This document shows, piece after piece, positions 42,346 to 51,344 of a stretch of DNA of 64,000 nt. Every line of letters starts with the position of its first letter. Positions within the stretch are counted from its first letter, which is position 1. The stretch comes from Lysobacter sp. ISL-50 (lineage in GTDB: Bacteria > Pseudomonadota > Gammaproteobacteria > Xanthomonadales > Xanthomonadaceae), in assembly GCF_018612875.1 (NCBI RefSeq), contig NZ_JAGGRI010000037.1, forward strand, positions 62,001 through 126,000. Reading direction: 5' to 3'. A program made the translations under genes and the position numbers. The notes below the pieces were generated by a model that was given only the letters and a program-made list of their open reading frames with translations, was not told where the DNA came from and did not search any database.

Positions 42346-44406
42346 TCACCAGATCCGCACCCGCTGATCCGGCGCCACATACAACTTGTCGCCCGCCTTC
42401 ACATCGAACGCCTGATACCACGGGTCGAAATTGCGCAGCGGACCATAAGCGCGGTACTGCCCCGGCGAATGCGGGTTGGTCTTGATCAGATTGAGCAAGG
42501 CCTCATCGCGATACTTGCTCTTCCACACCTGCCCCCACGACAGGAAGAAACGCTGATCGCCGCTCACCCCGTCGATCACCGGCGTGGGCTTGCCGCCCAG
42601 GCTCAGCTGATACGCGGTGTAAGCCATCGAAACGCCGCCCAGGTCGCCGATGTTCTCGCCCATCGTCAGCGCGCCGTTGACGCACTGCCCCGGCAGCGGG
42701 CAGAACGCGTTGTACTGCGCGCCGAGCGCCTTGGTGCGCTGCTCGAAGCCGGCGCGGTCGGCGTCGGTCCACCAGTTGCGCTGGACGCCGGCGTAGTCGG
42801 ACTTGCTGCCCTGATCGTCGAAGCCGTGGCCCATCTCGTGGCCGATCACCGCGCCGATGCCGCCGTAGTTCACCGCCGGGTCGGCGTTGAGATCGAAGAA
42901 CGGCGCCTGCAGGATCGCGGCCGGGAACACAATCTCGTTGAAGGTCGAGTTGTAGTACGCGTTGACCGTCTGCGGCGTCATGAACCATTCGTCGCGATCC
43001 GGGCGGGTGCCGATGCGGCGGTTCTGATCGTCGCGGCCGTAGCGGCGCATCTGCATCACGTTGGCCATCAGGTCGCCCGGCACGATGGTCACGCTGGAGT
43101 AATCGCGCCACTTGTCCGGATAACCGACCTTGGGCCGGAACGTGGACAGCTTGCGATAGGCCTCGGCCTTGGTCGCATCGCCCATCCAGTCGATCTTCTC
43201 GATATTGCTGCGCAGCGCGGTGCGCAGGTTCTCCACCAGCGCCTGCATCGCCGCCTTGGCCTGCGGCGAGAAATTCTTCTCGACGTAGAGCTTGCCCATC
43301 GCATCGCCCAGACCGTCGGTGCCGGTGACCGCGGCCACCGCGCGCTTCCAGTCGTCGCGCTGCGCCTTCTGCCCGCCCAGCACGGTGCCGGTGAAGGCGA
43401 ACGCGGCGTCGTCCATCTCGCGGCTGAGCAGCGGCGCGTTGCCGCGCACGGCGTGGAAAGTCAGGTAATCGCGCCACACCGGCAGCGGCGTGCGCGCGAC
43501 CACGTCGATCACCGGCTGCACCGCGCTCGGCGTGACCACGTTGACGCGATTCAGCGCCGGCAGCCCCTGCGCCTTGGCCTGCGCGGCCCAGTCGTAACCC
43601 GGGTACTGCTTCGCCAGTTCGGCCACGGTGGCGACGTTGTAGGTCTTGTCGCGATCGCGCAACTGCGCGCGCTCCCACTGCGGCTTGGCCAGCTCGGTCT
43701 CCAGCGCCAGCACCGCCTGCGCGCGCGCCTTCGCGTCCTTGACCCCGGCGAAGCCGAGCATGCGCTCGATATGGGCCAGATACGCGGCGCGGATGCCGAC
43801 GAAGCGCGCATCCTGATTGAGGTAGTAATCGCGATCCGGCAGACCCAGGCCGGCGACGCGCAGACCGACCAGATACTGGTCCGGGTCTTTGCGATCCAGT
43901 TCGACGTTGAAACGCAGCGGCGCCGCGCTGCTGTCGAGATCGCTGTTGCCGAAGACCTCGATCAGCGCCGCCTTGGAGCTGATCGCGCCGATCCGATCCA
44001 GCACCGGCTGCAACGGCGCGATCCCGGCGGCATCGCGCGCGGCGCGGTCCATGTAGCTGGCGTAGTAGTCGCGCAGCTTCTGCGCGTCGCTGCCGCGCGC
44101 CAGATCCTTGCGCTTTTGCAGCGACTCGATGATCGCGTGCACCTGCGCCTCGGACTGGTCGCGCAGGATGTTGAACGAGCCGTAGGTGGTCTCGTAGTCC
44201 TTCAACTGGTACGTATCGAGCCAATGACCGCTGACATAGCGATTGAAATCGTCGCCCGGCTTGACGCTCTTGTCCTGCGCACTGAGGTCCACGCCGAAGC
44301 TGCCCAACTGCGGCTTGCCCTTGACCGCGCTGTCGGCGCCGTGGGCGGAGGAAACGGCGAACGCGGCGGCAAGCGCCAGGCTCAGACTCAAACGTGAAGG
44401 CTTCAT
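42346..44406 (-). CDS. M13 family (neprilysin/PepO-type) zinc endopeptidase
   Basis: A 686-residue exported protein with signal peptide ending SSAHGA. Catalytic motifs are VIGHEMGHGFDDQGSKSD (HExxH), ENIGDLGGVSMAY (ExxxD zinc Glu) and NAYYNSTFNEIVFPAAILQ (substrate-binding NAYY). The N-terminal all-helical half (KPGDDFNRYVSGHWLDTY) and terminal RVRIW (C-x-x-W type end) are standard. M13 enzymes cut peptides outside the cytoplasm. The start at 44406 is chosen over an upstream ATG (44628) that adds arginine-rich sequence. Confidence 0.95.
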   Translation of the reverse strand: MKPSRLSLSLALAAAFAVSSAHGADSAVKGKPQLGSFGVDLSAQDKSVKPGDDFNRYVSGHWLDTYQLKDYETTYGSFNILRDQSEAQVHAIIESLQKRKDLARGSDAQKLRDYYASYMDRAARDAAGIAPLQPVLDRIGAISSKAALIEVFGNSDLDSSAAPLRFNVELDRKDPDQYLVGLRVAGLGLPDRDYYLNQDARFVGIRAAYLAHIERMLGFAGVKDAKARAQAVLALETELAKPQWERAQLRDRDKTYNVATVAELAKQYPGYDWAAQAKAQGLPALNRVNVVTPSAVQPVIDVVARTPLPVWRDYLTFHAVRGNAPLLSREMDDAAFAFTGTVLGGQKAQRDDWKRAVAAVTGTDGLGDAMGKLYVEKNFSPQAKAAMQALVENLRTALRSNIEKIDWMGDATKAEAYRKLSTFRPKVGYPDKWRDYSSVTIVPGDLMANVMQMRRYGRDDQNRRIGTRPDRDEWFMTPQTVNAYYNSTFNEIVFPAAILQAPFFDLNADPAVNYGGIGAVIGHEMGHGFDDQGSKSDYAGVQRNWWTDADRAGFEQRTKALGAQYNAFCPLPGQCVNGALTMGENIGDLGGVSMAYTAYQLSLGGKPTPVIDGVSGDQRFFLSWGQVWKSKYRDEALLNLIKTNPHSPGQYRAYGPLRNFDPWYQAFDVKAGDKLYVAPDQRVRIW

Positions 44407-44612
44407 AGGCGATCCCCTGATGGAAAGGGTGCAGCCTAGCGCAGCAGGACGGGAAGTGTCGCGGGCCGTTGCGGGGGGAGCACGCAATCGGCCTGCTGGG
44501 CTTGGCCAAGCGCCAGTCCTGGAAAAACTGCCGCGTTGCGCGCTCGATTCCGGCCTGCCCGCATGTCGGCAAGGCCGGCACGACAATGGCGCGAGCGTGA
44601 ACCGCGCCAGAA

Positions 44613-44646
44613 GCGCCGCCTCTTCCACAAGCTGGAAGAGGCGGCG
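44613..44646 (-). terminator. Hairpin after the lysyl-endopeptidase-like gene
   Basis: A 14-bp perfect stem (GCGCCGCCTCTTCC) with a 6-nt loop, 10 bp past the stop of the leftward protease gene at 44657. T-run is weak. Confidence 0.6.
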
Positions 44647-44656
44647 CGTTTATGCC

Positions 44657-46069
44657 TTACGGCGAGAAGTACGACGAGATGTTCGGCCACACCCCGCTGA
44701 ATTGCGAGAAGTAATCCGGCTTGTTCGGCCCGACCAGGAAATTGGCCTTGCAGGACGAGTTGCCGCCGGTCAGGCCACCGCGCAACTGGTACTCGCCGCT
44801 GGCGTCCACCGTAAACAGGCCCGAACCCGACGAGCCGCCTTCGGTGACGCCGGTATTCCACCGAACCTCGGTCATCGGCTCGTACGAATAGTAATCGGTC
44901 GACGGATCGGTCACCGTGCCCAGCGAATACTTCTTCAAGTCCGCGTAGGGATGATGGATCGTTTCGAACGCGGTCCCAGTGGTGGTCAACGCGGCGTTGT
45001 TCCAGGCGGCGTAGAACGCGCCGGCCGGCGGAGCGTTCTTGAGTTCCACCAGCAGGGTATCGCGGCTGGTGTTGGCGTGGCGCAGGTAGGCGCCGCCGGT
45101 AACGGTCACCGCCGACGGGCTGAGCGTGTCGGTATCGCACCCGGCGGAATCGAAGAACCAGTATGTCTGCAGGCTGTTGGCCACGGTCTGGGTGCTGAAA
45201 CAGTGCGCGGCGGACCACAGCAGGTGGCGCTTGGGCGTGTTGCTGTTATTGAGCAAGGTGCCCGTGCAGTAGTAGGTCTTGCCATCCGGGTTGGTGAACG
45301 CCATCCGCGCGACAGCCTTGCTGGCCGCCACGAAGCCGGGCGAAGGATTGACCCGGCATACCACGTCGCGCTGGCAGTCCTGGCTGCCGCCGATCCCGAT
45401 GACGCCCACCTCCTTGGTCATGGCGCTCGAGCTCAGGGACGGGTCCACGTCCAGATGCGAAAGCTTCGGCACCTCCACAGTGAAGTCGTCGGGCCGCTGT
45501 CCCGGCGCCAGTTCGACTTCCACGACGATGGTATCGCCGGCCACGATCGGCGACCAGGCGATCTGGTCGCCGGCGAAGGCCTTGCCGCTCTCGCCGAACA
45601 CGCGACCGTCGTTGCCCGCGAAGCGCAACGATACCGCCGCGGGGTCCGCGCCCGGACGGCCGTTGCCGCGCAGGCGCAGGCCGGCGCGCAGCGCCGCCGC
45701 CTGAGTCGAGGTAAGGCTGAAACGGGCGCCGCGCGAGCCGTTGGCAAGCGTCTGCCAGTCCAGCGAATTCAGATCGATGCGGCTGCGCTCGACCGTGCGG
45801 GCCATGCCGATGCTCAGCGGCTTCCCGTGTTTGCCTTGCAGCGCGCGTCCCTCGCGCAGCGCGTCCAGCATTTCATGGGTCGGCCGGCCCAACTCGACAA
45901 TGCGGGCGATGGCCGCATCGCTGGTGGTCGCGAAGTCGTCGGCGCCGAACGCGCGCGCCAACGGCTTGGCGGTGACCCGCGCGGAGCCCATTTCCCCGGC
46001 GGCGGCGGTACCCGCCAGCCCCGACGCACTGGCCAGCATCGCCAGGCAAAGCAGATTCTTATGTTTCAT
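44657..46069 (-). CDS. Secreted trypsin-like protease, lysyl endopeptidase-like
   Basis: A 470-residue preproprotein with signal peptide ending GTAAAGE. Residues ~25-200 are propeptide. The catalytic domain shows HLLWSAAHCF (His), RDTLLVELKN (Asp) and TEGGSSGSGLF (Ser). The CRVNPSP segment and WNTGVTEGGSSGSG layout resemble Achromobacter protease I/endoproteinase Lys-C and the related Lysobacter Arg-C enzyme. Cys in QDCQRDVVC, YYCTG, AAHCF, AGCD and SSCK suggest several disulfides. Specificity (Lys or Arg) cannot be told here. The start at 46069 has GAGGAATT upstream. Confidence 0.88.
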   Translation of the reverse strand: MKHKNLLCLAMLASASGLAGTAAAGEMGSARVTAKPLARAFGADDFATTSDAAIARIVELGRPTHEMLDALREGRALQGKHGKPLSIGMARTVERSRIDLNSLDWQTLANGSRGARFSLTSTQAAALRAGLRLRGNGRPGADPAAVSLRFAGNDGRVFGESGKAFAGDQIAWSPIVAGDTIVVEVELAPGQRPDDFTVEVPKLSHLDVDPSLSSSAMTKEVGVIGIGGSQDCQRDVVCRVNPSPGFVAASKAVARMAFTNPDGKTYYCTGTLLNNSNTPKRHLLWSAAHCFSTQTVANSLQTYWFFDSAGCDTDTLSPSAVTVTGGAYLRHANTSRDTLLVELKNAPPAGAFYAAWNNAALTTTGTAFETIHHPYADLKKYSLGTVTDPSTDYYSYEPMTEVRWNTGVTEGGSSGSGLFTVDASGEYQLRGGLTGGNSSCKANFLVGPNKPDYFSQFSGVWPNISSYFSP

Positions 46070-46518
46070 AACGAACAATTCCTCGAGTGCGATCGCGAGT
46101 TGGATATCCCCTTCTCCAAGCCGCGACCAAGTCATGCGATTTCACGGGGACATGAACGCAAACGGATCGTCTCCGGAATCGCCCTACCTCACTTGTGCCG
46201 TTCTGGTGACTTGGTGAAACTCCGGCTTCATCAATCGTGAAATTAATCACAAAACAAGTCAATCAAAGGACAGCAAAGCCTTGCAAACGCAATTGCAGGC
46301 GAATTCGATATCGTGTAGGCGAAAATCACATCGATGATCCATTCATCTCACCGGCAATCAACAAATGCCGGCTGTCGCATGTGCAGATACGAGTACGCGT
46401 CTCGCTCACGGGACACAGCGATGCGTGACTGCGCATCGCCGAACCGACCGCTCCTGCGGTCGAGATATCCGTTCCAGCCCCTTAAGCTTCTCCCTCCCTC
46501 CGTCAGGCGCGATCCGCG
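46070..46518. other. Intergenic AT-rich leader region
   Basis: 449 bp, divergent between the leftward protease gene and the rightward methyltransferase gene. The centre (46220-46360) is AT-rich (for example GTGAAATTAATCACAAAAC, with an imperfect GTGA-N6-TCAC palindrome of Crp/Clp type at about 46238-46251) and is a plausible promoter region for the protease. No gene seen. Confidence 0.5.
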
Positions 46519-47361
46519 ATGCCGCATTACTCAGGCCCCCTGCTCACCCTGCCCTCGGCCGAAGCCTTGCGCGCCGCGCGCGAAACCGGGGCGCCGGCGT
46601 GGACCGGCTCGCTGGATCTGGGCCGATCCAGCGGCGAAGCGCGTCTGCAGGCCGATACCTGGCTGTGGCGCGAGCGCGAGTATCCGTATCCGCCCGCGCT
46701 CAAGGACCGCACGATCTATTACTGGGACGACGAGGACTTCGCGCCGGTGTCGCGCTTCTCAGGTTCGCTGATCAAGCTGGTGCCGACCGAATGGGGCGCG
46801 CCCACTTTCGAGATCGACGGCATCAAGATGCTGCCGACGATGAAGGCATCGCCGCTGGAGGACGCGCGCGCCAAGGTGGCGCTGATCGAGCCGCGCGGCA
46901 AGCTCGTGCTCGATACCTGCGGCGGGCTGGGGTATTTCGCCGCGTGCTGTCTGGAAGCGGGCGCGACCGGCATCCATTCGTTCGAGAAGAACGAAGACGT
47001 GCTGTGGCTGCGCACGCTCAACCCGTGGTCGCCCGATCCCGACGCCGACGCCAGCGGCGGCCGCCTGCGTCTGACCCACGCCGACGTGTCGCAGGCGATC
47101 GCGCAGATCGCCGACAACTCGGTGGACGCCCTGCTCCACGACCCGCCGCGATTCGGCATCGCCGGCGAGCTGTATTCGCAGGCGTTCTACGATCAGCTGG
47201 CGCGCGTGCTGCGCCGCGGCGGACGCATGTTCCACTACACCGGCAGCCCGAACAAACTCACCAGCGGCCGCGATGTGCCGCGCGAAGTGGCCAAGCGCCT
47301 GGAAAAAGCCGGGTTCAAGGCGCAGCTGGCGCTGGACGGCGTGTTGGCGATCCGGCGCTGA
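46519..47361 (+). CDS. Class I SAM-dependent methyltransferase-like protein
   Basis: A 280-residue cytoplasmic protein. Motif I is VLDTCGGLGYFAACCLE, motif II IHSFEKNEDVLWL, and motif IV VDALLHDPPRFG. Motif IV resembles DPP(R/Y) of N-methyltransferases and MnmC/spermidine-synthase-like enzymes. The N-terminal 90 residues are a beta-rich unknown domain (TGSLDLGRSSGEARLQADTW). The DPPRFG sequence hints at amino-group methylation of a small molecule, but the substrate is not inferable. Confidence 0.82.
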   Translation: MPHYSGPLLTLPSAEALRAARETGAPAWTGSLDLGRSSGEARLQADTWLWREREYPYPPALKDRTIYYWDDEDFAPVSRFSGSLIKLVPTEWGAPTFEIDGIKMLPTMKASPLEDARAKVALIEPRGKLVLDTCGGLGYFAACCLEAGATGIHSFEKNEDVLWLRTLNPWSPDPDADASGGRLRLTHADVSQAIAQIADNSVDALLHDPPRFGIAGELYSQAFYDQLARVLRRGGRMFHYTGSPNKLTSGRDVPREVAKRLEKAGFKAQLALDGVLAIRR

Positions 47362-47403
47362 AGGTTCCAGGCGATCTGCCTGAGTCGGCCCATATCCCCG
47401 GGA

Positions 47404-47655
47404 TCACGGCACCTCGCATTTCCAGATCGAATCGGCCAGCCACAGATTCGCGCGGGTGATGTGGTTGTAGATCTCTTCCACCGGCGTCCCGCCTTGCGCG
47501 CTGCATTTGCCGACGGCGTCGGCGCGGGCATCGCTCAGGGCGATGCCGGGGTCGTAACTCTGGCCGTGACCGCTGACGGTGATGACATCGGCCAAGGCCG
47601 AACCTGATACCGGCAACAGCAACGCTAAAGCGATGACGACGCAATGCCTCTTCAT
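47404..47655 (-). CDS. Small secreted protein, function unknown
   Basis: An 83-residue protein with signal peptide ending GSALAD. Mature segments are VITVSGHGQSYDPGIALSDA, ADAVGKCSAQGGTPVEEIYN and a final DSIWKCEVP, with two cysteines likely paired. Not recognised. It is convergent with the methyltransferase gene (42 bp between stops). Confidence 0.6.
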   Translation of the reverse strand: MKRHCVVIALALLLPVSGSALADVITVSGHGQSYDPGIALSDARADAVGKCSAQGGTPVEEIYNHITRANLWLADSIWKCEVP

Positions 47656-47939
47656 GTTCGCGCTCCCGACGGTGAGTCCGGGGCATTCGAGCATGCGCCA
47701 GGGAGGCGACCGTGAAAAACGAGTAAGCGGACCGTAAAGAGATTCGCGATATCGGCGTCGACGAAGCGCGCAGGCCCGTTCACTGAAGCGTCCCATTTCG
47801 CCCAGCCATACCCCGCCCGCCACAGCCGCGCCAAGCAAAATCATCCATCCATGTCCGCCGCCGGCCGTTTGTGCTCGCCTGCGCGCCGCCCGCCCTCGCA
47901 TGCTGCGCGGCAATCGCACCGTGGTCACTAGGAGTCGGA

Positions 47940-48965
47940 ATGAGGTTCCAGCGCAGCAAACGTATCGCCGGCGGGTTCGTCCTGCTGTCCGCCCTGATCC
48001 TGGGCATCGCCCCAACCGCCGCAAGCGCAGCCGCACCGCCCGAACACAGCAACGACATCGACCATGCCCTGCTGTGGGGACGCGACATCGACCAGATCAG
48101 CGCGGTCATGGCGGTCAAACTCGGGTTCCAGGTCCGGCCCGGACGCAACACCGACGGCGTCGCCAATCGCTATGTGCGCATGGCCGATCGCAGCTACATG
48201 GAGTTGTTCGGCATCACCCGCGCCGACGCCGCGATGGACCCGGGCATGAAGGCCGACCAAGCCTCGCTGCACGGCGGAGCGGGCGCGCGCACCTTCGGCC
48301 TGCGTTCGACCGTGCTCGAACAGGCGCATGCGTTCCTGCAACAACAATCCTTCGCGCCCACGCCGATCTTCACCGCCGCGCTCACCGACCCGGACGGCGA
48401 CGGCCCGACGGCGCCGCCGCGCTGGCGTCTGTTCGCCTTCGAACACGCACCGCTGTCGAGCAACCTGTTCTTCATCGACTACGCCACGCTCAAGACCACA
48501 CCCGCGCGCGTGTCCGAACACAAGATCGCGCCGCAGCACCCCAACGGCGCGCAAGCCCTGACCTCGATCTGGCTGCTGTCCGCCGACGCCGAGGCCGATC
48601 GCAAACAATTCGAGCGACTCGGTCTCGCCGGCGCGACCCGCATCCGCATCCCGCAGCTCGCCGCCCAGGGCTATTGCGTTCCGGTGAACGGCAAACGCCT
48701 GCTGGCGTTGCAACCCGACGGCCCGGGCACCGCCGCCGACGCCCTGCGCGAGGGCGGCCCACAATTGTTGGGGCTCAGCATCGGCGTGGCCGATCTCGAT
48801 ATCGCGAAGCGACAGATCGAACGCGGCTACGAAACCCAGCTCACCGCTTACCGCGGCGCGCTCGGCGAAGCGTTTCTGGCGCCGACCCAGGGCGATCTGG
48901 GATTGCTGATCGAGTTTCATGCTTCGTCGAAGGCCGCGATGGCTTGCGGCGGTGGCGTCAATTGA
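47940..48965 (+). CDS. Secreted VOC/Glyoxalase_3-like protein
   Basis: A 341-residue protein with signal peptide ending PTAASAA. The first VOC half begins DIDHALLWGRDIDQISAVM, then KLGFQVRPGR; Glyoxalase_3-like domains begin this way with a His in IDHA. Later strands are RWRLFAFEHAPLSSNLFFID, RLGLAGATRIRIPQLAAQG and GLLIEFHAS. Export is uncommon for glyoxalase-like proteins. A TAGGAGTCGGA ribosome binding site precedes 47940. Confidence 0.8.
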   Translation: MRFQRSKRIAGGFVLLSALILGIAPTAASAAAPPEHSNDIDHALLWGRDIDQISAVMAVKLGFQVRPGRNTDGVANRYVRMADRSYMELFGITRADAAMDPGMKADQASLHGGAGARTFGLRSTVLEQAHAFLQQQSFAPTPIFTAALTDPDGDGPTAPPRWRLFAFEHAPLSSNLFFIDYATLKTTPARVSEHKIAPQHPNGAQALTSIWLLSADAEADRKQFERLGLAGATRIRIPQLAAQGYCVPVNGKRLLALQPDGPGTAADALREGGPQLLGLSIGVADLDIAKRQIERGYETQLTAYRGALGEAFLAPTQGDLGLLIEFHASSKAAMACGGGVN

Positions 48966-48970
48966 CGGCG

Positions 48971-49045
48971 CGGACTGAGTCGTCGTCATCCGCCGACTCA
49001 GTCCGAACATTGCCGGCACCGCCTCAATGCATTTGGGGCGGTGCC
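48971..49045. terminator. Two hairpins between convergent genes
   Basis: The first has a 12-bp perfect stem (CGGACTGAGTCG) at 48971-49005. The second has a 9-bp stem (GGCACCGCC) with loop at 49015-49045, followed by CTCTTG. They end transcription of the VOC gene and, from the other side, the glycosyltransferase gene. Confidence 0.7.
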
Positions 49046-49053
49046 TCTTGCCG

Positions 49054-50313
49054 TTACCCGCGGCGTTGCCCCTGCCCGAACGTATCGATCAACAACTTCG
49101 CCGCCACTTCCGCGCCGTCGCCGCGAATCATGCCCGCCACTGCGTTAGCCCGAGCGCGGACTCCACTGCTCAACGCCGCATCGAGTGCGGCCGAGAACGA
49201 CTCCATGCCCGGATTCGGCCCGGCGTGCGCGACGCCGATGCTCAGGTCGGCGACGCGGCCGGCCCAGTACGGCTGATCGGCGATCTGCGGCACCACCACC
49301 TGCGGCGTACCCGAGCGCGCGGCCGTCGTGGTCGTGCCGGCGCCGCCGTGATGCACGACGACGGCAACGCGACGGAACAAAGCCTGCTGGTTGACCTCGC
49401 CGACGACGAAGCAATCCGCGCGATCGTCGTTCAACGCCAACTCGGCCCAGCCTTGCGAGAGCAATACGCGGTGGCCCTGTGCGCGGATCGCTTCGATCAC
49501 CACGCGCGCCGCCTCCTTCAATCCTTGCATCGGCATGCTGCCGAAGCCGACATACACCGGCGGCGCGCCGGCATCGAGGAACGCGAGCAGTTCGTCCGGC
49601 AGCGGACGTTCGTCGGGCAATATCCACGCGCCGGTCTGCACCACCTCACGCAAACTCGTCGGCGGCCACGGACATAGCGTCGGGTCCGACGCCAGCCACG
49701 GGCGATCGGTCAGGACGTGATCGCGGACGTTGTCCACCGGCGGCAGGCCGACCGACGCGCGCAGATGGTTGACGCCGGCGCCGAACAAAGCGTTCTTGGC
49801 CTGGATGTCGAACTCCCACAACTGCTTGTTGTCGCTCACGTCCGCCGGCAGCGGATGGCCCGGGTATTCGTAAGGCCGCTGGTGCGAGGACGGCAGGAAC
49901 AGCGGGCAATAGGCGGCGTACACATAGCCGATGCCCATGCGCTCGGCCACCGAGCGCGCGGCGGCGGTGGACGGAAACAGACCGGCCGCGACGATGGCAT
50001 CGCAATCCTGCGCGGCGGTGGAGATCGCTTCGTACTGCGCGGCGACGATCCGGGCCGCGTGCGTGGCGATCGTCTCGCCCTTGCGCCCGGGCGGTTCCGC
50101 CGCCTGCCGCTTTAGCGCCTCGCCGACCCACTCGCGCACCGACGAGAACGCCGGCGCCAGCGGCACCCCGGCGCGTTCCAGCAAGTCCGCGAACTCCTGA
50201 TCCGGCGGCGCGCACACCCGCACCTGCGCCCCGAGCGCCTGCAACTGCAGGCCCAGACCCGCCATCGGCTCGACATCTCCGCGCGACCCATACGTCGATA
50301 ACAAAATGCGCAT
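49054..50313 (-). CDS. UDP-glucuronosyl/glycosyltransferase-like (GT1, MGT/Gtf-type)
   Basis: A 419-residue GT-B enzyme. The N-terminal acceptor domain starts MRILLSTYGSRGDVEP, the opening typical of vancomycin-type glycosyltransferases. The C-terminal donor domain has PVYVGFGSMP, VVGEVNQQALFRRVAVVVHH and then GGAGTTTTAARSGTPQVVVP, the nucleotide-sugar motif. Such enzymes glycosylate hydrophobic natural products or inactivate macrolides. No natural-product cluster is adjacent. Confidence 0.92.
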   Translation of the reverse strand: MRILLSTYGSRGDVEPMAGLGLQLQALGAQVRVCAPPDQEFADLLERAGVPLAPAFSSVREWVGEALKRQAAEPPGRKGETIATHAARIVAAQYEAISTAAQDCDAIVAAGLFPSTAAARSVAERMGIGYVYAAYCPLFLPSSHQRPYEYPGHPLPADVSDNKQLWEFDIQAKNALFGAGVNHLRASVGLPPVDNVRDHVLTDRPWLASDPTLCPWPPTSLREVVQTGAWILPDERPLPDELLAFLDAGAPPVYVGFGSMPMQGLKEAARVVIEAIRAQGHRVLLSQGWAELALNDDRADCFVVGEVNQQALFRRVAVVVHHGGAGTTTTAARSGTPQVVVPQIADQPYWAGRVADLSIGVAHAGPNPGMESFSAALDAALSSGVRARANAVAGMIRGDGAEVAAKLLIDTFGQGQRRG

Positions 50314-50464
50314 TTCGCTGCTCCCTATCCGCCGGTTTCGGCGTAGGGCGCGGATTGTGTTGCACGCCAAGGGCCTTGCCGCAAGCCCCCCGGCGCGCTA
50401 TAAATTGATTGTGGGAACAGGGCCGAACGCGGCCGATTCAATCGCCCCACCCCCGATCGCCTCT

Positions 50465-50677
50465 TTAATCGTCCGGCCGCGAGTTCTCGCCCGGCAACGG
50501 CTGATGCCCTTTCCCCGGCGGCAAGTCCGCATTCTGAACGTGCTTGCGCTTGGCCTTCGCGTCATCGGACGAAGGAGTCTCGCCCGGCAGCGGCTGATGC
50601 CCTTGACCGCCCGGCGGCCCGTCCCTGCTTCCTTGTCGATCCCGCTTCGGCCCGGTCTGCTTCGTGTCGTTGCCCAT
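50465..50677 (-). CDS. Small disordered basic protein with a duplicated motif
   Basis: A 70-residue protein with start at 50677 behind GAGGACGACTCAG. The sequence is charged and Gly/Pro-rich with no hydrophobic core. A nine-residue motif G(Q/K)GHQPLPGE occurs twice (residues ~25-33 and ~55-63), each followed by an acidic S/R-x-D-D. Likely intrinsically disordered. The direct repeat points to an internal duplication. No family recognised. Confidence 0.55.
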   Translation of the reverse strand: MGNDTKQTGPKRDRQGSRDGPPGGQGHQPLPGETPSSDDAKAKRKHVQNADLPPGKGHQPLPGENSRPDD

Positions 50678-51344
50678 CTGAGTCGTCCTCGTAAGACGTC
50701 GGCTCCGGCTGGATCCGGCGATGATTCACGCTGAGGGCTGGGCGGTTAATAGCGGGTCTAATCGGGGTGGGCGGCTCTTCACGGGTAGCGAACATACACA
50801 TTGCGTCGTGCATGAAGGCGGCGATACGAACAGCGGATTGGTTTTCAACCAACCGGCTTGCTTACTACGATGCTCTATTCGCTTTTGCGCGATCGCGAAT
50901 AGACAAGCGGATGTTGTCTAAATCGTGCGCAACTCGCCGGAGCGCGGGCACCGCTGCGCGATCTTTCAATCTGCTGCATCGGCAACGGCTGCTTCTACAT
51001 TCGCGCATCCAATCATTCGCGCAGCGATCTACGTCACAACGGTTCATGTTCCAAAACATGATCGAAGCGCGGCCACACACCGCGCAATGAACGTAGCCCC
51101 CCGCACACGCCTCATTCGGCAAACAATGCGCGCGCGAAAGTGTGCGCCAAACCGCTCTTTTTACGTGCTTTCCAGAACCACCGATGACGTCTCACTTTTC
51201 ACGTAGGGGTGCGGCGATGAGGGCCCGTTCTAGTCAGTGCGGCCCGACTGAGCGTTAGACATTCCACTGCACGCACCGCGACTTGCCCCAGACCCGCCGC
51301 AACTTGTGTTCGCATCCCTCTCTTTGCTTAAGGAGCTTTTGGAT
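50678..51344. other. Intergenic region upstream of first alpha-lytic protease
   Basis: 667 bp. The last 145 bp form the leader of the protease gene, including a conserved element at 51200-51246. Between 50720 and 51200 I see no convincing gene; short frames on both strands lack ribosome binding sites. Confidence 0.5.
51200..51246 (+). promoter_or_regulatory. Leader element shared by the two alpha-lytic protease genes, copy 1
   Basis: CACGTAGGGG at the 5' end, then GGGCCCGTTCTAGTCAGTGC and GGCCCG. The same block order is present at 54574-54622 before the second protease gene at a similar distance (about 140 bp) from the start codon. It may be a promoter/UTR or regulator site. Confidence 0.65.

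Noticed and set aside
42253-44397. 714-codon rightward frame opposite the M13 peptidase
   Set aside because: Antisense to HExxH/NAYY-containing gene; no domain in its own translation.
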